DNA of 64,000 bases from JAMQPK01 sp963782595 (GTDB lineage Bacteria; Acidobacteriota; Vicinamibacteria; Vicinamibacterales; JAMQPK01): NCBI GenBank assembly GCA_963782595.1, contig CAWAKJ010000002.1:682001-746000 (forward strand). Direction: 5' to 3'. This document shows, piece after piece, positions 43,301 to 51,222 of this stretch. Position numbers and translations under genes: made by a program. Within the stretch, counting starts at the first letter, position 1. Each line of letters begins with the position of its first letter. The notes beneath the pieces were generated by a model that saw only the letters and a program-made list of their open reading frames with translations, was not told the DNA's origin and made no database searches.

Positions 43301-45095
43301 CGCACTCGTGTCGGGAGACGGCGCGTGCGCAGGGTGCGGCGAGAAGAGCATCCTCAAGGCCATCACATCGGTGACCGAAGCGTACATGCGGCCGGTGTTC
43401 CATGCGAAAGCGGATCGCTTCCGCGCCAAGGCTGACGAGCTCGATCGGGAGGGAGTGGCGAAACTGACCGCGCTCAAGGATCGCAGTCCCGAGGAGTATG
43501 CGCTCTTCCGTCAGGCCGTTGCGCACCTCATCATGGGACTTGGCGGCGAGGACGAGGCAGATACCAAGGTGCGCATGGCGGAACACGGTCCGATATCAGA
43601 TCAGGATCTCGTCAGCGCAATGACTGCCGTCATGCGGCAGGAGGCGTTCAATCACAAGAATCTGCAGGCCATCGATGGCCGGCTCGCCAATGGCATGTCG
43701 GTGATGGCCATGGCGGCCCATACCGGCTGCAACACGGTGTACGGCTCGACGCCGTCGAATAACCCCCATCCGTATCCGTGGATGAATTCGCTGTTCCAGG
43801 ATGGCATTACCGTCGGCTGGCTGCTCGGCGAGAGCTTCATCGTCGATCACGGTCGCCGTTCGGTCATTCCGGAACGGCTGGCCGATGCGCTGATGCATCG
43901 GACCGAGAACGTGATCAACGCGCGCGAGTTCTACGAGTACGTGCACTTCAGCGATGCCGTCATGACCGATCAGGAAATCCTCGAGCTGCCGAAGGCGTGG
44001 GTCGTCGGCGGCGATGGCGGCATGGGCGACATCGGATATCAGAACACCTCGAAGGTCATCCTGCAGAATCGGCCGAACGTGAAGGCGCTCATGCTGGACA
44101 CGCAGGTGTATTCGAACACCGGCGGCCAGAATTCGGACTCGACGCCGATGCTGGGCGGCAACGACATGAACGTCTTCGGGAGTGCGACCCAGGGCAAGAA
44201 CACCGAGAAGAAAACCGTAGCAGAGACGTTTCTGGCCGGTCATGGCTCGCCGTTCATCGCTCAGGTATCAATCGCCAACGCGCCGAAGCTCTACAAGGCC
44301 ATACTCGACGGCCTCGAGTACCGAGGCACGGCGTTTTATCAGTGCTTCACGACATGCCAGCCCGAGCACGGCGTGGCAGACGACATGGCGTTGACTCAGG
44401 CACAGCGGGTTCGGGATTCGCGTGGTGCGCCGGAATTCGTGTTCAACCCGAGAATGGGCGAAACCTACCCGGAAGCGCTCGACGTGAAGGGCAACCCGTC
44501 GATGGAAACGGATTGGTACGAGACGAAGTTCAAGGCCAATAACGAGCCATATCGCTACACCGTCGCACATTGGTGTGCCACCGAGGCGCGATTCCGCAAT
44601 CATCTGAAGAAGATAAAGAAGGAAGATGCGGAAAAGCTGATCCCGCTCGAGAACATGCTGGTGCGCATCACGCAGCAGGATGTCGTATACCGCCGGTACC
44701 TGGTGCGCGACCATCGTTCGTACGTGCCCGACTTCGGCGTCTACATCAAAGTGCAGGGTGCGAAGGGGGACATCGAGTACCGTTCGCTGTCGCGTCAGCT
44801 CGTGCTCTTCTGCGTGGAACGCCGCAAGGCGTGGCGCATGCTGCAGAGCAAGGCGGGCGTGGAGAATCGCGAATATAAGGCCCAGCGGTCGATTCTCGCC
44901 GACGTGGACGCCGGCAGAATCTCCAAAGAGGATCTGTTCGCGCGGGCGGAGGAATTGATGAGGGAGCGTCTGAAGGGGCCCGCGCCAGTCCAGACGCCGG
45001 GCGCTCATAAGGCGCCATCATTGACGCCGACGCAATCCCCCGTCCTTCCTCCCGTTCGTCCTGGTACGCCGGCGCCAGGTGTACAGGCTCAATAG
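40317..45095 (+). CDS. nifJ: Pyruvate:ferredoxin (flavodoxin) oxidoreductase, extra-long form
   Basis: PFOR oxidises pyruvate to acetyl-CoA and CO2, reducing ferredoxin. The 1,592-residue chain has the NifJ domain order: domain I ('FYPITPSTEGGEL'), II, gamma-like III ('FHSVGGWGAITTGKN'), ferredoxin domain ('CTQCMECIAVCPDTALP' near residue 788, 'CKGCAACVTACGEH' near 920), proximal cluster 'GACAGCGEKS' near 1002, and thiamine-diphosphate site 'GGDGGMGDIGYQNTSK' near 1230. Ordinary NifJ is about 1,170-1,200 residues. Extra length comes from helical insertions between the ferredoxin clusters and after 'GACAGCGEK', plus a C-terminal Pro-rich tail. GGAGGGA before ATG 40317 decides the start. Confidence 0.9.
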   Translation: MSSRPRYPGIRVTANGNQLVSYHTETRIADAGIFYPITPSTEGGELYQQAFAEGKLNVFGGNTIAVEAEGEHAAQGGAIAHSVCGKRVVNYTSGQGVVYGVEQYYHAPGKCSTMVLEVAARALTKHALNVHCGHDDVYGALDTGWIILFGKDAQQAADQALVLRRVTELSLTPGMNVMDGFLTSHLERTFYKHESALIREYLGAPDDIIECPTESQRVLFGPKRRRVPKMIDLTNPVLLGPVQNQEHYMQGVVARRDNFVEPILDFLEAAWRDFGDLTGRHYGLVSQYKTEDADTVFVSLGSAAENIEAAVDYLRETRGAKVGSIHPNVFRPFPEAAMVNALAGKKNVIILERTDEPLAGDNPMGRDVRTALNKALMGEAGIPKISFDQMPRLIAGVYGLGSRDFRPEHTIGAYEFAMGQRTRKDGKGVDAGVRFIALGIDHPYEVKADDAPSLLPEGNIAVRFHSVGGWGAITTGKNLGAIIGDLNDLLYERDKVVDEFDNPKEIIHVSANPKYGSEKKGAPTAYFMVAAPERIRVNCDLRHANVVLCCDPKAFTHCNPLDGMQEGGCLVWESEEEGEQAWERLPLWARQQIIEKKIRVFTLPGFEIARKATDRGDLQLRMQGNAFLGAFFSVSPLLQEFRITQEQFHEVVHKQYVKKFGRLGEGVVKSNMEVMTQGFSRVREIPVGELNAADRSTMRGKALLPVVDEGHDGNGCGSGCRSHPIPDGQEERTPLTRIAEFDNLFRGKFGYHQPANAYSSLGVMAAGSGDTASKYVARRETPLYIPENCTQCMECIAVCPDTALPNCSQDLETVLRTAVTNYVSDAGERQKMYRSLPEIEKRTREMMRDAVAKNAKTPLQDIIRDVTNVVDGFSSEAKSEFFAVLDKVPLAFQKTNAIFATPEKKAPGAGGVFSIFVSDLCKGCAACVTACGEHQALRMVQETEQVNAEHETGTAFLDLLPDTSQKYLGLYSDTRPQDSKTATLRNMLMVRRNYDALVSGDGACAGCGEKSILKAITSVTEAYMRPVFHAKADRFRAKADELDREGVAKLTALKDRSPEEYALFRQAVAHLIMGLGGEDEADTKVRMAEHGPISDQDLVSAMTAVMRQEAFNHKNLQAIDGRLANGMSVMAMAAHTGCNTVYGSTPSNNPHPYPWMNSLFQDGITVGWLLGESFIVDHGRRSVIPERLADALMHRTENVINAREFYEYVHFSDAVMTDQEILELPKAWVVGGDGGMGDIGYQNTSKVILQNRPNVKALMLDTQVYSNTGGQNSDSTPMLGGNDMNVFGSATQGKNTEKKTVAETFLAGHGSPFIAQVSIANAPKLYKAILDGLEYRGTAFYQCFTTCQPEHGVADDMALTQAQRVRDSRGAPEFVFNPRMGETYPEALDVKGNPSMETDWYETKFKANNEPYRYTVAHWCATEARFRNHLKKIKKEDAEKLIPLENMLVRITQQDVVYRRYLVRDHRSYVPDFGVYIKVQGAKGDIEYRSLSRQLVLFCVERRKAWRMLQSKAGVENREYKAQRSILADVDAGRISKEDLFARAEELMRERLKGPAPVQTPGAHKAPSLTPTQSPVLPPVRPGTPAPGVQAQ

Positions 45096-45098
45096 AGG

Positions 45099-45171
45099 TC
45101 ATGGCAGAGGGCTGATGGCAAATGGCAGAGAGTACTCTCTGCCATCATCCATCTGCCATCTACCCTGACGC
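45099..45171. repeat. CTGCCMT-word palindrome, copy 4
   Basis: A 72-bp imperfect palindrome whose two 36-bp halves match at 29 positions, with a perfect 12-bp core on each side of the centre at 45134/45135. Units ggcagag, ggctgat, ggcaaat, ggcagag and ctgccat, catccat, ctgccat, ctaccct keep 7-nt register. It begins 4 bp after the PFOR stop codon. Confidence 0.85.
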
Positions 45172-45202
45172 GTCAGTTAACACTAGGCGACCGCCCTCCT
45201 GT

Positions 45203-45208
45203 TACAAT
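45203..45208 (+). promoter_or_regulatory. -10 box (TACAAT) upstream of the ABC-F gene
   Basis: TACAAT at 45203-45208 within GTTACAATAG would start a transcript near 45215, giving a leader of about 65 nt before the ATG at 45280. No good -35 at standard spacing. Confidence 0.4.
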
Positions 45209-45279
45209 AGACAGCTCATTTCGTGAAGTCGTCGGTCGCGGCGCCTCTGCGCCGAGACCGGCCAACGGCCTGACAACAA

Positions 45280-46953
45280 ATGCCCCAATTCATATACACG
45301 ATGAAAGGCCTGGGAAAGGTGTACCCACCTGATTCCCAGGTGTTGAAGGATATCTGGCTGTCGTTTCTGCCCGGAGCCAAGATCGGTGTTCTCGGCCTGA
45401 ACGGCTCGGGAAAGAGCACCCTGCTGAAGATCATGGCCGGGATCGAGCACGACTTCGGCGGCGAAGCGTTTCCGGCGGACGGCATCACGGTCGGATTTCT
45501 CCCGCAGGAGCCGCAACTCGATCCTGCGAAAACCGTGAAGGACATCGTCGAAGAAGGTGTGTCGGAGGTCCGCGGCCTTCTGCAGCGATTCGATGAGATC
45601 AACGAGAAGTTCGCCCAGGATCTCTCTTCCGACGAGATGGACAAGGTGCTCGCCGAGCAGGCGCGGGTGCAGGACCGGATCGACGCCGCGGGCGCGTGGG
45701 AACTCGATTCGAAGCTGGACCTTGCGATGGAAGCGCTGCGCCTGCCACCCCCCGACGTCGACGTCAAGACGCTGTCGGGTGGCGAGCGGCGGCGCGTTGC
45801 TCTTTGCCGGTTGCTGCTGCAGTCTCCAGATCTGCTGTTGCTCGACGAGCCCACAAACCACCTCGACGCCGAATCGGTGGCGTGGCTCGAGCGCTTCCTG
45901 AAGGATTACCAGGGCACGGTGGTGGCAGTCACCCACGACCGCTACTTCCTCGATAACGTCGCCGGGTGGATCCTCGAGCTCGATCGCGGCTCGGGCATTC
46001 CGTGGGAGGGCAACTATTCGTCCTGGCTCGAGCAGAAGCAGAAGCGGCTGCAGCTCGAGGAAAAGTCAGAGTCGAAGCGCCAGAGGACGCTGGCCCGCGA
46101 GCTCGAATGGGTGCGCATGGCGCCGCGAGCCCGCCAGGCGAAGGGAAAGGCGCGGCTCAAGGCCTACGAAGAGCTGCTCGGACAGGATACGGCGAAGCAG
46201 ATCGAGAGCGTCGAAATCTACATTCAGCCGGGGCCGCGGCTTGGCGACGTCGTCGTCGAAGCGCGGGGGCTTCGCAAGGCGTACGGCGACAAGCTGCTCA
46301 TCGAGGACCTCAACTTCACCCTCCCGCGCGGCGGCATTGTTGGCGTGATTGGCCCCAATGGCGCCGGCAAGACGACGCTGTTTCGAATGATGACGGGCCA
46401 GGAGAAGCCAGACGAAGGCACCCTTCGTCTGGGCGAGACAGTGAAGCTGGGTTACGTCGATCAAAGCCGCGACTCGCTGAGCCCGAACAAGACCGTCCAT
46501 GACGAGATCAGCGGCGGCGAAGAGGAAATCACGCTCGGCAAGCGGACCGTGGCCTCACGCGCTTACGTGTCGTGGTTCAACTTCAAGGGACGCGATCAGC
46601 AGCGGCTCGTCGGCGAGCTGTCGGGCGGCGAGCGCAACCGCGTACACCTCGCAAAGCTCCTGCGGAACGGCAGCAATCTGCTGCTGCTCGACGAGCCGAC
46701 CAACGACCTCGACGTCGACACCCTGCGGGCCCTCGAAGAGGCATTGCTGCAGTTTGCGGGTTGCGTCGTGGTCATCAGCCACGACCGCTGGTTCCTCGAC
46801 CGAATCGCCACCCACATGCTGGCGTTCGAAAGCGAGAGCCAGGTCGTCTGGTTCGAGGGGAACTACCAGGATTACGAGGCCGACCGGCACCGTCGCCTCG
46901 GTACGGCGGCGGACCAGCCGCACCGGATTAAGTATCGGAGGCTGACGCGGTGA
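45280..46953 (+). CDS. ettA: ABC-F translation factor, EttA type
   Basis: EttA binds the ribosomal E site and gates the first elongation step according to ATP/ADP level. The 557-residue protein has two ABC ATPase domains with Walker A 'GLNGSGKSTL' and 'GPNGAGKTTL', signature 'LSGGERRRVALCRLL' and 'LSGGERNRVHLAKLL', Walker B 'LLLLDEPTNHLD' and 'LLLLDEPTNDLD'. It also has the 'arm' insertion in the first domain and a charged linker 'MAPRARQAKGKARLKAYEEL'. There are no membrane segments. Family length is 555 or so. It is followed by a YAGAACC repeat array and an ABC exporter, which is unrelated in function. Confidence 0.93.
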   Translation: MPQFIYTMKGLGKVYPPDSQVLKDIWLSFLPGAKIGVLGLNGSGKSTLLKIMAGIEHDFGGEAFPADGITVGFLPQEPQLDPAKTVKDIVEEGVSEVRGLLQRFDEINEKFAQDLSSDEMDKVLAEQARVQDRIDAAGAWELDSKLDLAMEALRLPPPDVDVKTLSGGERRRVALCRLLLQSPDLLLLDEPTNHLDAESVAWLERFLKDYQGTVVAVTHDRYFLDNVAGWILELDRGSGIPWEGNYSSWLEQKQKRLQLEEKSESKRQRTLARELEWVRMAPRARQAKGKARLKAYEELLGQDTAKQIESVEIYIQPGPRLGDVVVEARGLRKAYGDKLLIEDLNFTLPRGGIVGVIGPNGAGKTTLFRMMTGQEKPDEGTLRLGETVKLGYVDQSRDSLSPNKTVHDEISGGEEEITLGKRTVASRAYVSWFNFKGRDQQRLVGELSGGERNRVHLAKLLRNGSNLLLLDEPTNDLDVDTLRALEEALLQFAGCVVVISHDRWFLDRIATHMLAFESESQVVWFEGNYQDYEADRHRRLGTAADQPHRIKYRRLTR

Positions 46954-46960
46954 GGAGCTT

Positions 46961-46996
46961 CAGAACCCAGAACCTCAGAACCTAGAACCTAGAACC
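46961..46996 (+). repeat. YAGAACC-word repeats
   Basis: Five units: cagaacc, cagaacct, cagaacc, tagaacc, tagaacc. The array lies 7 bp after the ettA stop and ends 20 bp before the ABC exporter start, so it occupies most of the 63-bp gap. Confidence 0.82.
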
Positions 46997-47016
46997 GTAC
47001 GTCTAAACAAAGACGC

Positions 47017-48868
47017 GTGCCTGAATCCAAAAAGCGCAAGGTTAACATCACCAATGCCTGGGCCGAGGCCAGGGAGTTGGTATGGGCCCACCGTGGCCGG
47101 CTGGCGCTCGGGCTCGCCCTCATGCTTGTCAACAGGCTCGCCGGCCTGGTTCTGCCGACCACCTCCAAATTCCTCATCGACGACGTCATCGGTCAAGGCC
47201 GGGCCGACCTGCTGATGCCGTTGGCATTGGCCGCCGGCGCGGCGACCGTCGTCGACGCCGTGACAGCCTTTTCACTCTCTCAGGTGCTGGGTGTTGCGGC
47301 CCAGCGTGCCATTGCGAACATGCGCATGAGCATGCAGCAGCACATCACGCGGCTGCCCACCAGCTACTTCGATTCGACCCAGACCGGCGTGCTGATATCG
47401 CGCGTCATGAACGATGCCGATGGCATCCGGAACCTCGTGGGATCGGGTTTGGTACAGATGGTGGGGGGCCTCGTCACGGCCGTCATCGCACTGGGCGTGC
47501 TGTTCTATCTGAACTGGCAGCTCACGCTCATCAGCATCGTCGTGCTCGCGATCTTTGCGGCCGGCATGATCATGGCGTTCAGCCGGCTGCGTCCCCTCTT
47601 CCGCGATCGCGGGAAGCTGACGGCCGAGTTGTCTGGCCGTCTCGCCGAGTCGTTCGGAGGAATCAGAATCGTCAAGGCGTACATCGCGGAAGAACGCGAA
47701 GATCGCGTGTTCGCGACTGGAGCCCTGAAGCTCTTCGAGAATGTCCGCAAGACGCTGACGGGCATTTCCGCAGTCACGTCCTTCGGCGGCATTGTCATCG
47801 GCGCGATCGGCGTCGTCATGATGGTCGTCGGCGGCCGGGCCATCCTTGCCGGCACGATGACGCTCGGCGACTTCGTCATGTACATCTTCTTCGTCGGCAT
47901 GCTGGCGGCGCCCCTGATCCAGATGTCCTCGATCGGAACGCAGCTCTCAGAAGCGCTGGCAGGCCTGGATCGGATTCGCGAAATCAAGGCGATGGCGACC
48001 GAAGACGACGAAGACGCGTCGCGAGAGCCGCTCGGCGTGCTGAAGGGCGAGGTCGTATTTGATGAGGTGTCGTTCGAATACGACGCGGGCGTGCCGGTGC
48101 TGAAACATGTGTCGTTCGCGGCCGGCGCCGGAACGACGACGGCGCTGGTCGGATCCAGCGGATCTGGCAAGAGCACGCTGATCAGCCTCGTGATGGCGTT
48201 CAATCGTCCGCTGAGCGGGCGTGTTCTCGTAGACGGCCGCGATCTCGCGACCGTTCGCCTTCGCGACTACCGGTCGCAACTCGGCGTGGTGCTCCAGGAC
48301 AACTTCATGTTCGACGGGACCGTGGCCGAGAACATCCGTTTCTCGCGGCCCGGCGCGACGCTGGACGAGGTGAAGGCCGTAAGCCGCATTGCGCACTGCG
48401 ACGAGTTCGTCGACAAGTTTCCGAACAAGTTCGAGACGATCGTGGGAGAGCGCGGAGTGAAATTGTCCGGTGGCCAGCGGCAGCGCGTCGCGATCGCGCG
48501 CGCCATCCTCGCCGATCCGCGCATCCTGATTCTCGACGAGGCCACGTCGAGCCTCGACAGCGAGAGCGAGGCCCTCATCCAGGACGGACTTCACGCGCTT
48601 CGCCGGGGCAGGACTACGTTCGTCATCGCACACCGTCTGTCGACGATTCGCAGCGCGGACGAGATTCTCGTGTTGGAAGGTGGCGAGATCGTCGAACGCG
48701 GCACGCACGAGTGATCTGTTGGCGGCCAACGGCCGCTATAGGCAGCTCTACGACAGGCAATATAAAATCGAGAAAGACCGGTTCGTGAACCCGGGTGAGG
48801 ACTTCACTCCGGATCTGCCGAAATCGGCACCCGAGCCTGCCGCGGCAGGTCGGCGGTCGGCCCTGTGA
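47017..48868 (+). CDS. ABC exporter (MsbA-like half-transporter), frameshifted near the C-terminus
   Basis: A type IV ABC exporter half-transporter: six membrane helices (about residues 25-300) and one ATPase domain with Walker A 'GSSGSGKSTLI', signature 'LSGGQRQRVAIARAI', Walker B 'ILILDEATSSLD' and H-loop 'VIAHRLST'. Family resemblance is to MsbA and multidrug exporters; substrate unknown. The GTG 47017 frame stops at TGA 48712-48714 right after 'VERGTHE'. One base further on, the +1 frame continues with 'LLAANGRYRQLYDRQY', the expected C-terminus, up to 48868. One extra T near 48712 would explain this. A protein truncated at 565 residues would still keep the whole ATPase core. Confidence 0.85.
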
Positions 48869-48875
48869 GACTTGT

Positions 48876-49709
48876 ATGAACATGAAGACGTTGCTGAGTG
48901 CGGTGATCATCCTGGCCCTCGGTATCGGCGGTTTTCTGGCCGTTCAGTACACGCGCCAGGTGAGCGATCAACTCACGACGTCTACCGACCCGGATAGCAC
49001 CGGCGGTAAGCCGCGTGTTCGGTTCGTGAAGAATCCCAAGGTGATTCCTGAGCTCACGATGAAGACGCTCGACGGAAAGACGATTACGAACAAGGACCTT
49101 GTGGGGAAGGTGACGATCTTCAATTTCTGGGCGACGTGGTGTGCACCGTGCCGTGCGGAGATTCCCGATCTCGTGAAGCTTCAGGAGCAGTACAAAGACC
49201 ACCTCGTGATCATCGGCGTGCTGTCGGAGGACGCTCCGGGCGACCACGTGTCGAAGTTTGCCGCCGACTACAAAATGAACTACCCGATCGTGGCAGAGAC
49301 CAAGGAGCTGACCGACGCGTTTCCCGGGATCTTCGCGCTGCCGACGACCTTCATGGTGGGCCCGGATCTCAAAATGATGAAGAAGACCGTGGGGCAGATC
49401 CGCGCCGCGATGATCGAGCTCGAAGCGCGGGTGCTTGCGAAGCTGCCTGTCGACGCCGACGTCGAGTACGAGGCCGCCGAAGGCCAGAAAGTCCTTGCCA
49501 CCAACGCCAAGGCGACAGATATTCCCGGGCTCGATCTGACGGGCCTCACAGCCGAGCAGAAGACTCTCGCGTTGAAACGGCTGAATGAAGAGCCCTGCGA
49601 CTGCGGCTGCGGCCTCACGATCGCGTCGTGCCGGATTAACGATTCCACGTGCGCGGTCAGCCCGAAGCTCGCCGATCGGATTCTCGCCGACGTACGCGCC
49701 GGCAAGTAA
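48876..49709 (+). CDS. Membrane-anchored TlpA-like thioredoxin with Cys-rich C-terminal domain
   Basis: A 277-residue protein with an N-terminal anchor or signal segment ('LLSAVIILALGIGGFLAV'), a TlpA/ResA-type thioredoxin domain (about 60-200) with active site 'WATWCAPCRAE' and cis-Pro in 'ALPTTFMV'. The C-terminal domain (about 225-277) has 'PCDCGCGLTIASC' followed by another Cys, five cysteines in all. The thioredoxin faces the periplasm and probably keeps thiols reduced, for example in cytochrome c maturation. The Cys-rich tail looks like a metal or redox module also seen in other delta-type bacteria; its role is unknown. ATG 48876 or 48882 may start. Confidence 0.85.
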   Translation: MNMKTLLSAVIILALGIGGFLAVQYTRQVSDQLTTSTDPDSTGGKPRVRFVKNPKVIPELTMKTLDGKTITNKDLVGKVTIFNFWATWCAPCRAEIPDLVKLQEQYKDHLVIIGVLSEDAPGDHVSKFAADYKMNYPIVAETKELTDAFPGIFALPTTFMVGPDLKMMKKTVGQIRAAMIELEARVLAKLPVDADVEYEAAEGQKVLATNAKATDIPGLDLTGLTAEQKTLALKRLNEEPCDCGCGLTIASCRINDSTCAVSPKLADRILADVRAGK

Positions 49710-49724
49710 GGCGCCGCCCGAAGA

Positions 49725-51222
49725 CTAGGACCCCTCGACCACCAACGGCAGATAAATCGTAAACGTCGCGCCCTGGCCGAGTTCGCTCTGGACTTCGATC
49801 GCGCCCCCGAGTCCCTTCACGATGCCGTACACAATCGACAGATCCGAGCCCGGTGCCTTTGTCGGCGGGCTTCGTCGTGAAGAATGGCTCGAATACGTGC
49901 CGCTGAATGTCTGGAGGGATGCCCTGACCGGTGTCGGAGACGCTCATGCCGGCGTAGCGCCCGGGCATGAGCCCGAGCCTTGGCGCGAGCGGATCGCCGA
50001 GGTCCGCGACACCCAGGTCGATGGTGGCCGTGCCGCCGTCGGGCATCGCATCACGGGCGTTGATGATCAGGTTCAGCACGATCTGATTCACTGACGCTTC
50101 GTCGGCGCGCACCGGAAGCGGAGCCTGGCCCGCCGTTACGCGGATCACGATCTTGTCGAGCACGAGCCGCCGCAACATCGGCTCCATGCTGCCGACGACC
50201 GCGGCCAGATCGACGATCGTCGTCGCTACCCGCTGGGGCCGGCTGAAGGCGAGCAGTTGCTTGGTGAGCGCGGCGCCGCGATCGGCCGCGCGTTTGATGG
50301 CGTCGGCCTCGGCCCATTTGGGATCGTCGGGTTCGAGCATCATCGACAGCAGATCGGCAGAGCCGAGGATCGCCGTCAACACGTTGTTGAAGTCGTGCGC
50401 GACGCCGCCGGCGAGGCGGCCGATCGCTTCCATCTTCTGAGCCTGTCGCAGCTGGTCTTCGAGCACCATCCGTTGAGTGATGTCTCGCGCGATTGCCTGA
50501 ACACCGACAGCCCGGCCGTGCTCCTCGACGATCTGCACGCTCTGCCCGACCCACACTTCCGTGCCGTCTTTTGCGATGGCGGGGAACTCGAAATAGGTCG
50601 AGCGGATGTACTCGCGCCGCTGGCGTTCGTAGAACTCCGCCGCGCGCTGTCTGTGGTCTTCACGGATCAGAGAGAGAAAGTGGCGGCCGAGCAGCTCTTT
50701 CTCGGTGAATTTCATCAGCCGCATCGCCGTCGGGTTGACGAAGGTAAAGTGGCCTTCGAGGTCGCAGTTGTAGATGATGTCGGTGGCCAGCTCGGTGAGC
50801 TGGCGGTAGCGGGCCTCGCCCTCGCGCAGCGCCTCTTCCGATCGTTTGCTCTCGGTAACGTCGCGGCAGTTGATGATGATGCCGCGAATCCCCGAGTCGT
50901 CGAGCCAGTTCACGCCCACGCTCTCGACGTGCCGCCATGTGCCGTCGCTGTGCTTCATCCGGAACGCGCTGGTGATCGGAACGCGAGGCTTTGCGAGAGT
51001 CCTGTTGAAGTCTGCCCGCATCGTCTGCAGGTCGGCGTCGTGGATCCAGCGGAAGACGTTGGAACCGACGACGTCGTCGATTGGCACCCCGAGCATGCGC
51101 GACGCCGCCGGATTGGCGTAGAGCACCGTCCCCGCTTCATCAACCAGAGCAATGGCGTCTGAATTGTGCTCGATGAGAGCCGTCGCAAGTTGTGAGGCCT
51201 TCTTCGGCCTGCGGGGGCTCAT
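49725..51222 (-). CDS. PAS-PAS sensor histidine kinase, frameshifted in the ATPase domain
   Basis: A cytoplasmic histidine kinase with two PAS domains (about 10-125 and 130-255), a HisKA domain with phosphorylated His in 'GGVAHDFNNVLTAI' (about 277) and an ATPase domain with the N box 'LNLIINARDAMPDGG' and G1 'DTGQGIPP'. In the given frame the G2 box reads 'GTGLG' and then goes out of frame. Removing one base at 49842 restores 'GLSIVYGIVKGLGG' and 'IYLPLVVEGS' with a stop at 49725-49727. It overlaps the PilB/GspE ATPase gene by four bases (ATGA) downstream of it, so the two are coupled. No response regulator is adjacent. Confidence 0.85.
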
